Below, one piece after another: positions 1-11,058 of a stretch of DNA of 64,000 bases. The notes under the pieces were generated by a model, which was not told the DNA's origin, did no database searches, and saw nothing but the letters and a program-made list of their open reading frames with translations. Where the stretch lies: positions 88,261-152,260 of the forward strand of contig CAWJTQ010000026.1 in the NCBI GenBank assembly GCA_963845695.1, written 5' to 3'. The translations under genes and the position numbers were made by a program. Each line of letters begins with the position of its first letter. The stretch's first letter is position 1. This DNA is from CAWJTV01 sp963845695. GTDB lineage: Bacteria > Planctomycetota > Planctomycetia > Isosphaerales > Isosphaeraceae.

Positions 1-907
1 AGGAGCGACCATGCGGAAGCGCAACGGATAAGCATACTGAGCCTTCCATGTGCGAGGCAATCCGTAGTGCTCCGACTGAACCCAATAAGAGCCGCCGAAC
101 CTCCGTTGGGTGGCGAGGTGGCCTCGCGGAGTCGCTGTTTGGCATCTCGTGGCCCACAGCCGTCCAAACTGTGGCTCCGTTGTTTTCGAGCGAGTGTCTG
201 CGTCAGTCCCGTCACTGGCAGGAGGAAGAATCCCTTGTCCATCCTCATCGGCCGCAACTGTCGAGGTTGCGAGGTCCACCGCAGGGCGATCCAACCGCGA
301 GATAGTCGCCATCGGGGTCGGGCGGAAAACGATGGGGAAGGAGGTCGTGGTCTTGTAGGGAATCTCCCGACAAAAGATGTCTGAGGATTCAGGACATACG
401 AGGCAGCTCTGGCGTCTTATAATGTGATGGATCGCCCCTCAATGAGCACCGATCGTCTCAGGGGATTGCCCCATATAGGGAGGCCAATCCGGGACTGTTG
501 TCGCCCAGGGGAAGAACTCGAACGCCCAAATATGGCCGAATGGAGCGGCCTTTCCCTACACCCAAACTCAAAGCCCCCGGCCAATTCGATCGGGACGAGC
601 GTCGTTCGGGTGAACCCACGATCTGACGAAACTCGGCAGGAGGCTTCCCGTTTTCAGGCGAGCCCGTCGCCCAAAGAGATACCTTCAGCGCCCGTTGCTC
701 GGATCGATCAACGCGAGCCCTGGGTCAAACTGCGGGAGAAACCTTCATCCCGGAAAACGCGGAGGTCATGCTGATATCGGTTCGGTTTCTATCCGCCAAC
801 AGGCGTATCCGCCGTCTGGATTACCCGCCGATCGGCACACAAGTTGCTCAACGTTCCTCAAGGGATGGGATAGGCTTCGTTGTCCATTCCTTGAAGGACG
901 AATATCA
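1..907. other. no supported gene
   Basis: Several short open frames exist on the plus strand, but none has a recognisable domain, a convincing ribosome binding site or planctomycete-like codon periodicity that I can see. No tRNA cloverleaf or clear hairpin was found. It may be the degraded flank of a gene lying outside the window. Confidence 0.4.
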
Positions 908-1147
908 ATGAGCACCCGGAAGAGAACACGACGGAGGCACACCAGGGTCAGCGAGGCGCTCCGCGATGAGATTATTGAGCGGGGATTGACGGCTTACGCT
1001 GCGGCAAAGCAGTCCGGGGTGTCCGTCGATGCCGTCCAGCGGTTTCTGAACGAGCAGCGCGGACTGACCCTCACAACGGTCGATAAACTGGCCGACTCCC
1101 TCGGGCTGACACTCTGTCCGAGCGATCCACCGTCCGGTAGTCAATGA
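908..1147 (+). CDS. small Cro/CI-type helix-turn-helix protein
   Basis: A 79-residue protein that is mostly a DNA-binding helix-turn-helix. After a basic N-terminus (about residues 1-12) comes a stretch with the pattern AAAKQSGVSVDAVQRFLN followed by LTLTTVDKLADSLGL, which is the usual second and fourth/fifth helix signature of XRE-type domains. The frame is open further upstream, but the ATG at 908 gives the expected domain length and the upstream residues look non-coding. It lies 50 bases before the histidine kinase and may be an orphan regulator or antitoxin-like protein; no toxin partner is visible beside it. The target sequence is unknown. Confidence 0.7.
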   Translation: MSTRKRTRRRHTRVSEALRDEIIERGLTAYAAAKQSGVSVDAVQRFLNEQRGLTLTTVDKLADSLGLTLCPSDPPSGSQ

Positions 1148-1197
1148 ACGGAAACTCATTAGCTTGCGCACGTCCAGGTTAGGCCGGGAATTCCCCA

Positions 1198-2729
1198 ATG
1201 GAAGATGCGACAGAACTGCTCAATATCTGGATGGAGACGGTCCGGGATTACGCCATCTTTTTGGTCGATCTCAATGGCTGCGTTGCCACATGGAATGTGG
1301 GCGCCGAACGGATCCTGGGTTATCAGGAAGCGGAAATTGTCGGTTCACCGCTGTCGATGTTCTTCACAACGGAAGATCGCGAGAAAGGCGTTCCTGAATG
1401 GGAACTCCAGAATGCTCGCGACCACGGACGAGCGTCGGACGACCGCTGGCATGTCCGGAAGAATGGATCCCGTTTCTGGTGCAGTGGGATGCTCATGGCG
1501 ATCCGCGACGAACAGGGGACTGTCCGAAGCCATATCAAGATCATGCGCAACCTGACCGAGCGCAAGTTGATGGAGGAAGAGCTCCGGGCGCGGGCCGATG
1601 CCTTGCAAGAGGCCGACCGCCGTAAAAACGAATTCCTCGCGATGCTCTCCCACGAGCTTCGAAATCCCCTGGCGCCGATCCTGACATCTCTCTATTTACT
1701 CAAGAGGCAGAACCGGACGGAAGACCCCATCTTGCAACAGTCGCGTGAGATGATCGAGCGCCAGGTCATGAACCTGAAGCGGCTGGTCGATGACTTGCTG
1801 GACGTCTCGCGCATGGCGCTGAACCGGATCGAGCTTCAGAGAGAGATTCTGGACCTCTCGATCATCGCGGAACGGGCCGCCGATGACGTTCGTCCGCTCA
1901 TGCAGGAGCGGGGACACGATCTGACAGTCACGACAGGGCCGGACCCGCTCGGGATCCTGGCCGACGCGGTCCGACTCGAACAGGTGATCGAGAGTCTCTT
2001 GACGAACGCTGCCAGGTTCACCGACCCCGGCGGTAAGGTCTGGCTGACCATCAAACAGGAGGGGGTTCATGCCGTGGTTCGCGTGCGAGACACCGGCATC
2101 GGCATCGCGCCGGAGATGTTGGATCGCACTTTCGACTTGTTCGCCCAGGCCGATCAGGGGCTGGCCAGGGTTCGTGGTGGCCTCGGCATCGGCTTGACGC
2201 TCGCGCGGAACCTCGTCATCCTCCATGGGGGCACCATCGAGGCCAGGAGTGACGGAGCGGGGAAGGGGAGTGAGTTCCTCGTGAGGCTTCCGTTGGAGTT
2301 CGCGAATGCCGTGGGTTCCGACGTCCCTGCGGCTCCGGGCACTCCGACGGATTCGACAGTCATGACCTTGGCCACCGGCCCCGGTGGTCGTCGCATTTTG
2401 ATCGTGGATGACAACATCGATGCAGCTCGTAGCATGGAGCTGTTCTTGAGGCATAGTGGCTACGATGTCCAGGTTGCTCACGATGGGCCCTCTGCGCCTG
2501 GAGATGGTACGCCGCTACGAGCCAGACGTCGCCCTGCTCGACATCGGCTTGCCCGATCTGGACGGGTATGCGGTCGCGCGCGCAGGTGCGCCGCGAGAAG
2601 CCCCTCTCACTCATCGCCCTGACCGGATACGCCCCGGAGCCAGGGACCTGCTCGCTCTTCGACCGCTATCTCGTCAAGCCCGTCAAGCCGGACGAGTTGC
2701 TCCAGCTTCTCAACGAGCTCGGGCCGTAG
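1198..2729 (+). CDS. PAS-domain hybrid histidine kinase (two frameshifts in receiver)
   Basis: Predicted cytoplasmic sensor kinase of about 510 residues. Residues 10-120 form a PAS sensor domain, followed by HisKA with the phospho-acceptor in SHELRNP (His152), then a HATPase_c domain with the N box (LLTNAARFT), G1 (VRDTGIGI), F box (FDLFAQAD) and G2 (GGLGIGL). A receiver domain follows (ILIVDDN, then LLDIGLPDLDG with the phospho-Asp, then YLVKPV). The receiver is read in three successive frames: shifts occur near 2495 and 2583, and the restored frame stops at 2729. Each shift equals one extra base, so assembly error is more likely than decay. No transmembrane segment is seen, so the signal is probably sensed inside the cell. 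No cognate response regulator is adjacent. Confidence 0.8.
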
Positions 2730-2984
2730 GCGAATGATTCCAGTTTGTCTCCCGGATCGATGAGCCGGGCGGCCGGGAGCTCGACTTACCCTTCTCCTGA
2801 AGATAAAACCGACAACCTGGGCCGCGATGCCTTATACTGTGACAGAGGCCCTGCGCCGAGGAGGGTCGGCCGGATGGCGGTTCTCCGGCTAGGAAGATCG
2901 GCGTCGAAACTGTATCGGATCGGAATCGCCCACGACGGTCCACTTGATCGAGCGGAGGGGTAGGCCGATTGGTCTGCCACAGGT

Positions 2985-3782
2985 GTGATTCAGGTAGAGG
3001 GTTTGAGCAAGTCATTCCTCGACTATCAACGTGGATGGATCAGCGCGGTCACCGATATCTCGTTCGAATGCCAGCCTGGGGCGATCTTCGGTTTGCTCGG
3101 ACCCAACGGCGCAGGGAAGACCACCACCTTGCGCATCCTCAGCACGGTCTTGAAACCAACGGGCGGCCGCGCGGTCGTGGCCGGACATGACGTACTCACG
3201 AATCCCCAGGCGGTCCGGGCGAGCATCGGCTACATGTCGGCAAGTACCGGGATTTATGATCGCATGACTGCCTGGGAACTGGTGGAGTATTTCGGCCGCC
3301 TGTATGGCATGCCCCGGGATCGGCTTGCCGAGCGGATGGACACGATCTTCTGCTGGCTGAAGATGAACGACTTCCGCGACGTTTTGGGCTCGAAGATGTC
3401 GACAGGGATGAAGCAGAAGGTCTCGATTGCCCGGACGATCGTCCATGATCCTCCCGTGCTGATCTTCGACGAGCCCACATCCGGTCTCGACGTCCTCGTG
3501 GCTCGGGCCGTACTCCAGAAGATTCTGGAGCTTCGGGAGCTAGGCAAGACGATCGTCTTTTCGACACACGCGATGCACGAGGTCGAGAAGCTCTGCTCAC
3601 GCGTGGCGATCATCCACAGAGGTCGTCTCCAGGCTGAGGGGACCCCCGACGAGTTGCTTCAGCGGTTTGACCAACCGGATCTGGAGGAGCTATTCTTCTA
3701 TCTGGTCGAGCGCGCCGATTCCGGCTTTGCCGAGACGACCCCGTCGACGGGAGAACGCGACCGGCGCGCCAAAGACTCGTGA
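2985..3782 (+). CDS. ABC transporter ATP-binding protein (NatA-like)
   Basis: A 265-residue ABC ATPase. Walker A is GPNGAGKTT (about residues 39-47), the Q-loop region is followed by a signature in the form STGMKQKVSIAR, Walker B is VLIFDEPTSGLD, and the switch histidine is in STHAMHEVE. The signature has STGMKQ rather than LSGGQ, a variant common in NatA-type Na+ and drug exporters. The start is GTG at 2985, giving IQVEGLSKSF directly at the N-terminus. The permease gene begins 43 bases downstream, so the two most likely form one transcript and one exporter. The substrate cannot be read from the sequence; Na+ efflux or lipid/drug export are family precedents. Confidence 0.85.
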   Translation: MIQVEGLSKSFLDYQRGWISAVTDISFECQPGAIFGLLGPNGAGKTTTLRILSTVLKPTGGRAVVAGHDVLTNPQAVRASIGYMSASTGIYDRMTAWELVEYFGRLYGMPRDRLAERMDTIFCWLKMNDFRDVLGSKMSTGMKQKVSIARTIVHDPPVLIFDEPTSGLDVLVARAVLQKILELRELGKTIVFSTHAMHEVEKLCSRVAIIHRGRLQAEGTPDELLQRFDQPDLEELFFYLVERADSGFAETTPSTGERDRRAKDS

Positions 3783-3825
3783 CACGGGGACACTCGCGTT
3801 GATTAATCCGGGGGCGGGCTCTCTC

Positions 3826-6002
3826 ATGCGCTGGTCGAATGTCGCCGTGATTTTCCGCCGAGAGGTACTGGACCAGATCCGCGACCGGCGCACGTTGTTT
3901 ATGATCTTCGTGTTGCCCATCCTGCTCTACCCCATCCTCGGCATCGGCATCATCTCGTTCGCCGCGGCCCAAGAGGATAAGCCGAGGATCGTCGTGGTGG
4001 TCGGGGCGGAAAACTTGCCGAAGGTTCCGCCGTTGCTTAATCCGGGCGGCGACGGATTCAATCCCGAGCTGTTCGACAATCCAGCCGAAGCGGAGCGGCT
4101 GGTCGTTCGTCTCGAGCCGGCTTCAGGCCCCATGGGTGATCCGGCACAGCGCGAGGAGGAGATTCGCCATGGCAACGTGTCCGCCGTGCTGGTGATCGCC
4201 CCCGATTTGTCGGAGCAACTTCGCCGCGAGCAGGACGTCAACATCCCGATCAAGTACAAGAGCGTCGATGAGCCCAGCCAGCTGACCTACTTCCGACTCA
4301 AGGAATTGCTGGATCGGTGGAAGCACCGCATCCTCGAGGACCGGCTGAAACGCGATCAGAAGACGGAGAGTTATGCCGAGCCGATCCGCGTCAGGGCCGA
4401 AGATCTGGCTACTCCCCGAGAGTTGGGCGGCCTCGTTTGGGGCCGTCTGTTTCCGTTCCTGCTGGTGATGATGTCGCTCACCGGCGCGTTCTATCCGGCG
4501 ATCGACCTCTGTGCCGGTGAGAAGGAACGGGGAACGATGGAGACCCTGCTCATCAGTCCGGCCAGCCGTTCCGAGATCGTCGCAGGGAAGTTCCTCACCG
4601 TACTGATGGCCAGCGTGATGACCGCGCTCTTGAACCTGATCAGTATGGGCCTGACCGGGTTGCGTATGGCCGGTTGGATCGGGGCGATCGGGGCCGTTCC
4701 GGGCAAGCGAGCCATCGCATCGGCCCTCGCGCCGCCGACGTTGCAGGCCGCGGTCTGGATCGTCCTACTGCTCGTCCCCCTGGCGGCGTTCTTCAGCGCG
4801 GTGAGCCTGTCGCTGGCGGTGCTGGCACGGAGCATGAAGGAAGGCCAGTACTACATGACGCCGCTCTACCTGGTGAGCCTGCCTCTGATCTTGTTGACCC
4901 TGATGCCGGGTGTGGAGCTGAACCTCTTCTATAGCCTGGTGCCGATCACAGGAGTCGCGCTGCTCCTGCGCGCCCTGATCCTGGGCGACTACGACAAGGC
5001 TTTCCCCTACTTCTTGCCGGTCATGGTACCCACTCTGGTGTATGCGGCCGTCGCCCTGCGCTGGGCCATCGACCAGTTCCAGCGCGAGGATGTCCTGTTC
5101 CGCGAGGCCGAGCGCTTCAGCCTCACCCGTTGGATCCGGCACCTGTACCGCGATCGTGAGCCGACCCCGACCAGCGGCGAAGCCACATTGTGCTTTTCCT
5201 TGATCTTGACCGCGTCCTGGTTCCTGATGCAGTACCTGGCGTTCCGCGGAGTGCCCCCGACTCTGGCCAGCGTGGCGGCCGGGCAGTTCGTGATCGTCAT
5301 CCCGCCGGTGTTCATGGCGGTCCTCCTGACCGCGTCACCCCGTCGAACCCTCCGGCTGAACTGGCCGAAGTCCCGTTTTCTCTTGCTTGGTCTGGTCCTG
5401 CCCATCACGTTGAACCCCTTGGTCAACGAAATGCAGCCGATCGTCGAACGGCTCTTCCCGATCTCCGCGACGATCAAAGCGGCGCTCGAGCAGTTGATTG
5501 GTCAAGCACCGAGGTTCACGACGGCCCTCCTCGTCTTTGCGCTGATCCCGGCCGTCTGCGAGGAATTGGCGTTTCGCGGGTTCATCCTCTCCGGACTAGA
5601 GCGTCAGCGACGCACCCGTTCTGCCATCCTCCTGTCGGCCCTGATGTTCGGATTCCTCCACGTCCTCCTCAGCTTATTCCAGCAACTCTTCAACGCGACG
5701 CTCCTCGGGATCATTCTCGGTCTCCTCGCGGTACGCAGCCGGAGCATCCTGCCGGGAATCCTCTTCCACTTCCTGAACAACGCGATGGGCGTCGCGCGGG
5801 GTATCTGGTCGTCGGCACGGCGAAGGAATCCGTCGCCGGTTGGCTCTATCGCAACCCGTCGGCAGGGCTTTATCATGGAGGATGGATTGCGGCGAGCGTG
5901 CTCCTCTCGGGCGGACTCCTGTATGTCTTGTACAAGTGGAAGCCGGCCCCACCGCCCAACGTGGGCGACGCTGGTCCGCGTCCCCTCGTGCCGGCGTATT
6001 GA
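3826..6002 (+). CDS. ABC-2 permease fused to CPBP intramembrane protease (frameshift)
   Basis: The N-terminal half is a NatB-like ABC-2 permease: a first membrane helix at about residues 22-40, a large extracytoplasmic domain (about 45-190), then five or so further helices around the CAGEKERGTMETLL motif. The C-terminal half is a CPBP (CAAX-like) membrane protease with EELAFRGF (the EExxxR motif), FGFLH and FHFLNNA as the remaining metal-ligand motifs. The reading frame slips near 5800 and the correct frame ends at 6002 after one more helix (LLSGGLLYVLYKW). The ATG at 3826 was chosen because it starts right at the first permease segment. It pairs with the ATPase upstream. The fusion suggests that the protease works at the exporter. 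Confidence 0.8.
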
Positions 6003-6095
6003 CGACGGCTCGATGCCCCGTGAGTGGGGATCACTCCGAGATGAACCCTCTCCGATCCACCTCGCCTGCCATGGAATAGCGCCGGAAAAACCGCG

Positions 6096-7358
6096 ATGAG
6101 ACGAGACACGCTCACGATCCATGCGCGATACGTCTTTCCCGTGGAAGGAGCGCCAATTGAGGACGGGAGTGTGACGATCCAGGGCCCGCGGATCGGCTGG
6201 CTCGGGCCAGCGGCGGAACGCGCGGGCGATATCGATCTGGGCAATGTGGCGATCGTTCCGGGATTCGTCAACGGGCATACCCACCTCGAGCTGGCCCCAA
6301 TGGGGAGCCATGGACCTCTGCATGAGCCGATTGATGAAATCGCCTGGTTGAAACAGGTGATCCAGCAGCGACGGGGTCGGAGCGAGGCGTCGCTGGCTGA
6401 AACGGCATCGAAGAATGTCCGAGCTTCGATCGAGGCTGGAACGACCTTCCTTGCCGACACGACGACAGGCGGACTGAGCTGGGGGCCCGTTGCCGAGGCA
6501 CCGGTGCGCGCGGTGGTATTCGCAGAGGTGATCGGTCTGCAACGCGATCGAGGACTGGTCACCGACGCCGAAGCCTGGAGATGGCTCGGTTCGATCAAGC
6601 CCGAGTCGCAGGTAGCCGCCTGTGCCCGGGTAGGTCTGAGTCCGCACGCCCCCTATAGCACATCGGGCTGGCTCTATTACAAGGCGGCGGGCAGCCGGCT
6701 GCCCCTCTCAACTCACCTGGCCGAGATGCCCGAGGAGCTGCGACTGCTGGAGTGCCGCGACGGTCCGATGAGGCACTTTTTGGAAGAGATCGGCGCCTGG
6801 GACGATGAGTGGGAGCCAATCGGTCCACGGCCGGCCGACTACGTCCGTCGCGGCGAGCTGCGTAACGCCGACTGGCTCATCGCTCATGGGACTTACCTCG
6901 AGCCGGATGACTTCTGGCAGCTCCGTCCCGAAGCCGCGCCAGACGGCCACCGCGTGGCGATCGCTTACTGCCCTCGGACTCATGCCCGCTTCGGCCATGC
7001 CCCGCATCCTTATCGCGCGATGCTCGAAAGAGGGGTCATCGTCTGCCTGGGAACCGATAGCCTGGCATCGTGCGAAAGCTTGAGCCTCCTGGACGAGTTA
7101 CGGTTCCTACACCGGCGCGACGATTCGCTCTCTGGTCCCCTGCTGCTCACCATGGCTACGCTGTTCGGAGCCTGGTCGCTCCGGGCCGAAACGACGACCG
7201 GCAGCCTGAAGACCGGCAAGTCTGCCGACCTCGCCATCGTGGCCCTGCCCAATCGCCACGAAGCCGATCCCTTCAACCTCCTGCTGGAATCCGACCTGCC
7301 GGTCGTTGGTACCGTGTTCGAAGGGGATTTCGTCGCAGGGCGATGGGCCGGCGCGTGA
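6096..7358 (+). CDS. amidohydrolase, candidate aminofutalosine deaminase
   Basis: A 420-residue metal-dependent hydrolase of the amidohydrolase superfamily. The first metal motif is GHTHLE (about residue 66), further ligands are in GLSPHAPYS, STHLAEMPEE and the final Asp in LGTDSLAS. The pattern resembles the chlorohydrolase/adenosine-deaminase-like subgroup (SsnA/MtaD/TrzN type). The window also holds mqnA and mqnC, and in that route 6-amino-6-deoxyfutalosine must be deaminated, so this enzyme is a plausible candidate; it lies 16 kb from the other mqn genes, so the link is inference. Other members deaminate cytosine, guanine or S-adenosylhomocysteine. The frame is intact from ATG to stop. 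Confidence 0.75.
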   Translation: MRRDTLTIHARYVFPVEGAPIEDGSVTIQGPRIGWLGPAAERAGDIDLGNVAIVPGFVNGHTHLELAPMGSHGPLHEPIDEIAWLKQVIQQRRGRSEASLAETASKNVRASIEAGTTFLADTTTGGLSWGPVAEAPVRAVVFAEVIGLQRDRGLVTDAEAWRWLGSIKPESQVAACARVGLSPHAPYSTSGWLYYKAAGSRLPLSTHLAEMPEELRLLECRDGPMRHFLEEIGAWDDEWEPIGPRPADYVRRGELRNADWLIAHGTYLEPDDFWQLRPEAAPDGHRVAIAYCPRTHARFGHAPHPYRAMLERGVIVCLGTDSLASCESLSLLDELRFLHRRDDSLSGPLLLTMATLFGAWSLRAETTTGSLKTGKSADLAIVALPNRHEADPFNLLLESDLPVVGTVFEGDFVAGRWAGA

Positions 7359-7402
7359 CTTCGCTTGACCGGGCCGGGCAGGACCTTGGCCTCGTGGGCC
7401 GG

Positions 7403-8640
7403 TCAATCTCCCGTTTGAGCAGGCGATGAGACCTCGGACGCAATCGGCGGTTTGTCGGCGACAACGGCCGGAACGGGTAACGATCGCCAGACCGTGGCGA
7501 GCGGGTCGACCACGGTCCGTGATGTCCCGTCAACTTCCTCCCGGAGCCAAATGTAGAGGAATGCCGCCGCGGTCCAGAAGTAGCTATAGATCCATGCGGA
7601 GGCCACCAGGCGCACTGCCGCAGCCAGAAACGGTGGGTCGCCGTAGCAAGCTTACCGGTATTGAGGTCACTGCGCCCGAAGAGAGCTTCTATGACGGCAC
7701 GATCTCCCGACAGGGAGAGGCTCCACTGCGTCAGTCGAATGACGCCCGACGCAAGCAGGTCTACGGCGATCAGACCGACCAGTCCGGCGATCAACGCCAT
7801 GGCCACACCGACAAGGTACAAACCGAGTCGTTGGTTCAAGTAGCTAAAGGTCCGGCTGAGCGCGTCCAGCGTGTTGTCGGCGCCGGCGGCCATGGCGGCG
7901 TGCAAGAGGGGCCATCCCGCCACCAGGCCGACAACCAGGAGCGTCATGATGAGCCCGGCGACCAGCGGAATGATGAGTCCAACACCAGCGACCACGTCGC
8001 CTGACGGCACCCGGTAGAGCAGGCCGAACACCACGCCTATGATGGCACAGAAGGCCATCGCAAAGAGCGGGCAGAGCGGAGCGAGGATCAGGGCCGCCGC
8101 CGATCGCAGCGCGAACCGGACTCCTTCGACGATTCCCGGCTGGCGGATCTGCGCCTCCTGGACCAGGCCCAACCGGGCGATCGCGCCTCCGCAGATTCCC
8201 CAGATCACGAAGAGCCAGACCAGTCCGAGCAGGGCGTGGAACATGGTCAGCCAGCCGCTCGACGGGTCCAGGAGTAGCTGAAGTGGGGTCATCAGCAACC
8301 GGATGGGCTCGATGAGCCGGAGCGCCAGCCCAGCAGCCGAGTCTCCCAACTTGGTCCATCCTTCGAAAAGAGAGGCAGACGAGGCGATCGACTCCAGCGG
8401 GTCCGGCGTGACGTCGGCGGATGCGGGCAGCGCGACATCCAGCAAGGACCAGCCGGCCTGGAGGAGAATCAATCCGAGAGTCGCGATCGTCAGCTTTCTC
8501 GGATCGAACGCAATCCGGATCGCCGCGATCAGTCGCAGTCCTCCGAACCGTTGATACGGAGAACTCCGGCTCAACAACGTGTTTTCCTCGCTCACCCGAT
8601 CCTCCCCAGTCTCGCCGATCCATGCGACCAGAGTTTCCAA
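7403..8640 (-). CDS. multi-TM membrane protein of unknown function (frameshift)
   Basis: About 410 residues with at least six hydrophobic helices, for instance around LTIATLGLILLQAGW, LGLVWLFVIWGICGG and LIIPLVAGLIMTLLVVGL. The frame slips near 7620; the true C-terminus (YSYFWTAAAFLYIWLREEVDG and a proline-rich tail) is in another frame and stops at 7403. A GTG at 8595 after a purine-rich stretch is an alternative and perhaps better start. I do not recognise a family with certainty; similar giant-gut proteins annotated only as hypothetical are common in planctomycetes. It is convergent with the amidohydrolase gene and lies head to tail with manA. Confidence 0.65.
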
Positions 8641-8679
8641 CCGGCCTTCGACGTCGGTTGTCAGTGTCCGCGTTCTGGC

Positions 8680-9667
8680 TCAAGGGATGACACAGGTCAG
8701 GACGACGGCCTCACCGCTCGGAACGACATCGCAAGGTCCCACGGTCGCCGGGAGGAGCAGCGTCTGTCCGAACGCGAGCCGGACGGTCTGCCCTTCCCGG
8801 ACCAAATCGGAGGTTCCATTCAGTCCCATGACAATGGTGAACCGCTCGTGACTCCCCACGCTGGTGCGCCGATGAATCCTCAGCCGCTCCAGGGCGAAGA
8901 ACGGCGACTGCGCAAGATGATCCCGTGTGCCGACGCCATCGATCGCCTCCTCACGGGGTGTGATCGGATTGACCGGCCCTCGTTGAAAGTCGATCGACTC
9001 CATCGCCTCGCGGATGTGGAGTTGCCTGGGCTTGCCGTCGGCACCCTCCCTCTTCCAGTCGTAGACGCGAAACGTGGCGTCCGACATCTGCTGAATCTCC
9101 GCCAGGAGCACGCCTGCGCCGATCGCGTGTACGGTGCCGGCCTCGATCAGTATCGAGTCACCAGGCCGGGCCTCGAATCGGTGGAGCAGCGGTTCGACGT
9201 CGCCCGATTGGATCGCTGCGTCGAGATCTTCCGGTCCGACACCCGACTTCAGTCCGGCGTAGATCAGGCTACCCGGCTCGGCCCCAAGGATCACCCAGGT
9301 CTCGGTCTTGCCATTGTCACCGGCCAGCCGCCGACCCTTCTCGTCGTCAGGGTGGACCTGGACCGAGAGATCTTGATTCGCGTCGATGAACTTGACGAGG
9401 AGAGGGAACTGATCGCGAGGTCCGATCGCGGCGCCCAGCAATGCGATGGACCGACTCTGGACCAGCTCGCGCAAAGTCGTCCCGGCGAGCGGTCCCTCGT
9501 TCGACCACGCTGACCTTATCGTGATAATCCGAGAGCTCCCAGCTCTCGGCGTAATCCGAGTCGGAACCGATGGCTTTGTGCAAGATCGTCCCGAGGCGCC
9601 GACCGCCCCAGATGAGCTGTCGCAAGATGGGTTCAAACCGCAACGGGTAGAGCGGACTGGCTGGCAT
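8680..9667 (-). CDS. manA: mannose-6-phosphate isomerase, class I (frameshift)
   Basis: Interconverts mannose 6-phosphate and fructose 6-phosphate in the cytosol. The sequence shows the N-terminal LIWGGRRLG segment, the metal-binding cupin core with LSVQVHPDD (Gln and His ligands), the EAGTVHAIGAG motif with the third His, and the C-terminal cupin half ending in LLLPATVGP. The length of about 329 residues matches the short bacterial class I enzymes. One extra base near 9497 breaks the frame between VSVVERG and PLAGTTLREL. The start at 9667 gives the family's usual N-terminus; an in-frame ATG at 9730 is an alternative. It is transcribed away from tatC. It probably feeds GDP-mannose for glycan synthesis. 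Confidence 0.88.
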
Positions 9668-10008
9668 GGTGCGTGAATCCGTGAACCGTCTTTTCCGGGA
9701 GTCGGGGGGCTGGCTCGTATCGTAAGCCATTTGTAACGACCGGAAACCGGGCTTGTCCACAGGGGATTGATGCCGGATTCGGGGCGACCACGCGGTGGAT
9801 CCGAGAAGGTCTGGCAAAGGACGACCTGACTATGGTAATCTTAGTTGGTAGGAACGCTCCCGCGCGATCGGCCGTCCCCGCGAGGCCGACATGCGGTGCC
9901 GCTAGCAAGGGTTCCGGCCTCGGGACTGGCCGTTGCAACCCGCGTCTCCTCCCCGACCCGCCGTTCTCGGCGATTTCCATCCAGGCCCCGTTCGGATGGT
10001 GCACTTCC

Positions 10009-11025
10009 ATGCCTACCGATCACGATCTCTTCTCCGAAGAGCAGTCCATGGTCACGATGAGCTTCGGCGAGCACATCGAAGAACTCCGCGTTCGACTGAT
10101 CCTGGCTCTGCTCGGTTTACTCGCCGGCGTCGTGGTGGTATTCATCCCGCCTCTCGACATCGCCTCGCGAGTCATGAGGAGCATGGAAGCTCCAGCCAAA
10201 GACGCGCTGGATGCCTTCTACAAGCAGGAGTACGAGAAGAAACGGCAGAAGGCCGCTTCCGAGGGAACGAAGACGTCCCCGGTTCAGGCCGAGATCCCGG
10301 CTGATCAGTTCATCGCGGAGCTTAAGAAAATCGCACCCGACCTCACGCTGCCAGAATCGGGGTCCCTGGAAGGACGGATGATGAGTCTGCCTCTGAAATT
10401 CTCCGCAGCCGATTTCACGGGCGCGACCGAAGAATCCGTCGTTCAGATCGATCAAAGCCTCGTCTCGCTGGCACCGCTGGAGACGCTCACCATCTTTTTC
10501 ATGGTCGCTCTGGTCAGTGGACTCGTACTCGCCAGTCCCTGGGTCTTCTACCAGGGCTGGGCCTTCGTCGCCGCCGGACTCTATCGCCACGAGCGGCGGT
10601 ATGTCACGAAGTATCTGCCGTTCTCGCTCGGCCTGTTCCTGGGGGGGGTCTTCCTCTGCTTCTTCTTCGTATTACCGATCACACTGACCTTCCTCCTCCA
10701 GTTCAACGTCTATCTGGGGGTCGCGCCGACGCTCCGGTTGAGCGAGTGGATGGGTTTCGCGACGCTCCTCCCCTTGATCTTCGGACTCGCGTTCCAGACC
10801 CCCTTGATCATGCTGCTGCTTGAGCGGATCAACATCTTCACGGTCAACGACTATAAATCGAAGCGGAAGATGGCGATCATGGTGATCGCGGTGGCCGCCG
10901 CCGTCCTCACCCCGGGTCAAGATCCATTCAGTATGATGCTGCTGGCCGGTCCGATGATCCTGCTCTACGAGTTAGGAATCCTGATGATCGGTTGGGGTAG
11001 ACGACCCGTGGTGGCTGGTGGTTAG
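10009..11025 (+). CDS. tatC: Sec-independent protein translocase TatC
   Basis: The core receptor subunit of the twin-arginine export system in the inner membrane. The N-terminal MSFGEHIEELRVRLI motif (family consensus with SHLxELRxRL) and the ILLYELGI segment near the end are diagnostic. Six membrane helices can be placed, but between the first and second there is an insertion of about 110 residues (about residues 55-165) rich in Lys and Glu, which lies on the periplasmic side. Such an insertion is known from planctomycete TatC proteins. ATG 10009 was chosen over the earlier in-frame ATG because the conserved N-terminus follows it directly. No tatA or tatB is near. Confidence 0.92.
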   Translation: MPTDHDLFSEEQSMVTMSFGEHIEELRVRLILALLGLLAGVVVVFIPPLDIASRVMRSMEAPAKDALDAFYKQEYEKKRQKAASEGTKTSPVQAEIPADQFIAELKKIAPDLTLPESGSLEGRMMSLPLKFSAADFTGATEESVVQIDQSLVSLAPLETLTIFFMVALVSGLVLASPWVFYQGWAFVAAGLYRHERRYVTKYLPFSLGLFLGGVFLCFFFVLPITLTFLLQFNVYLGVAPTLRLSEWMGFATLLPLIFGLAFQTPLIMLLLERINIFTVNDYKSKRKMAIMVIAVAAAVLTPGQDPFSMMLLAGPMILLYELGILMIGWGRRPVVAGG

Positions 11026-11058
11026 AGGTACCCGTGAAAGGAATGAGAGGCCGCACAC

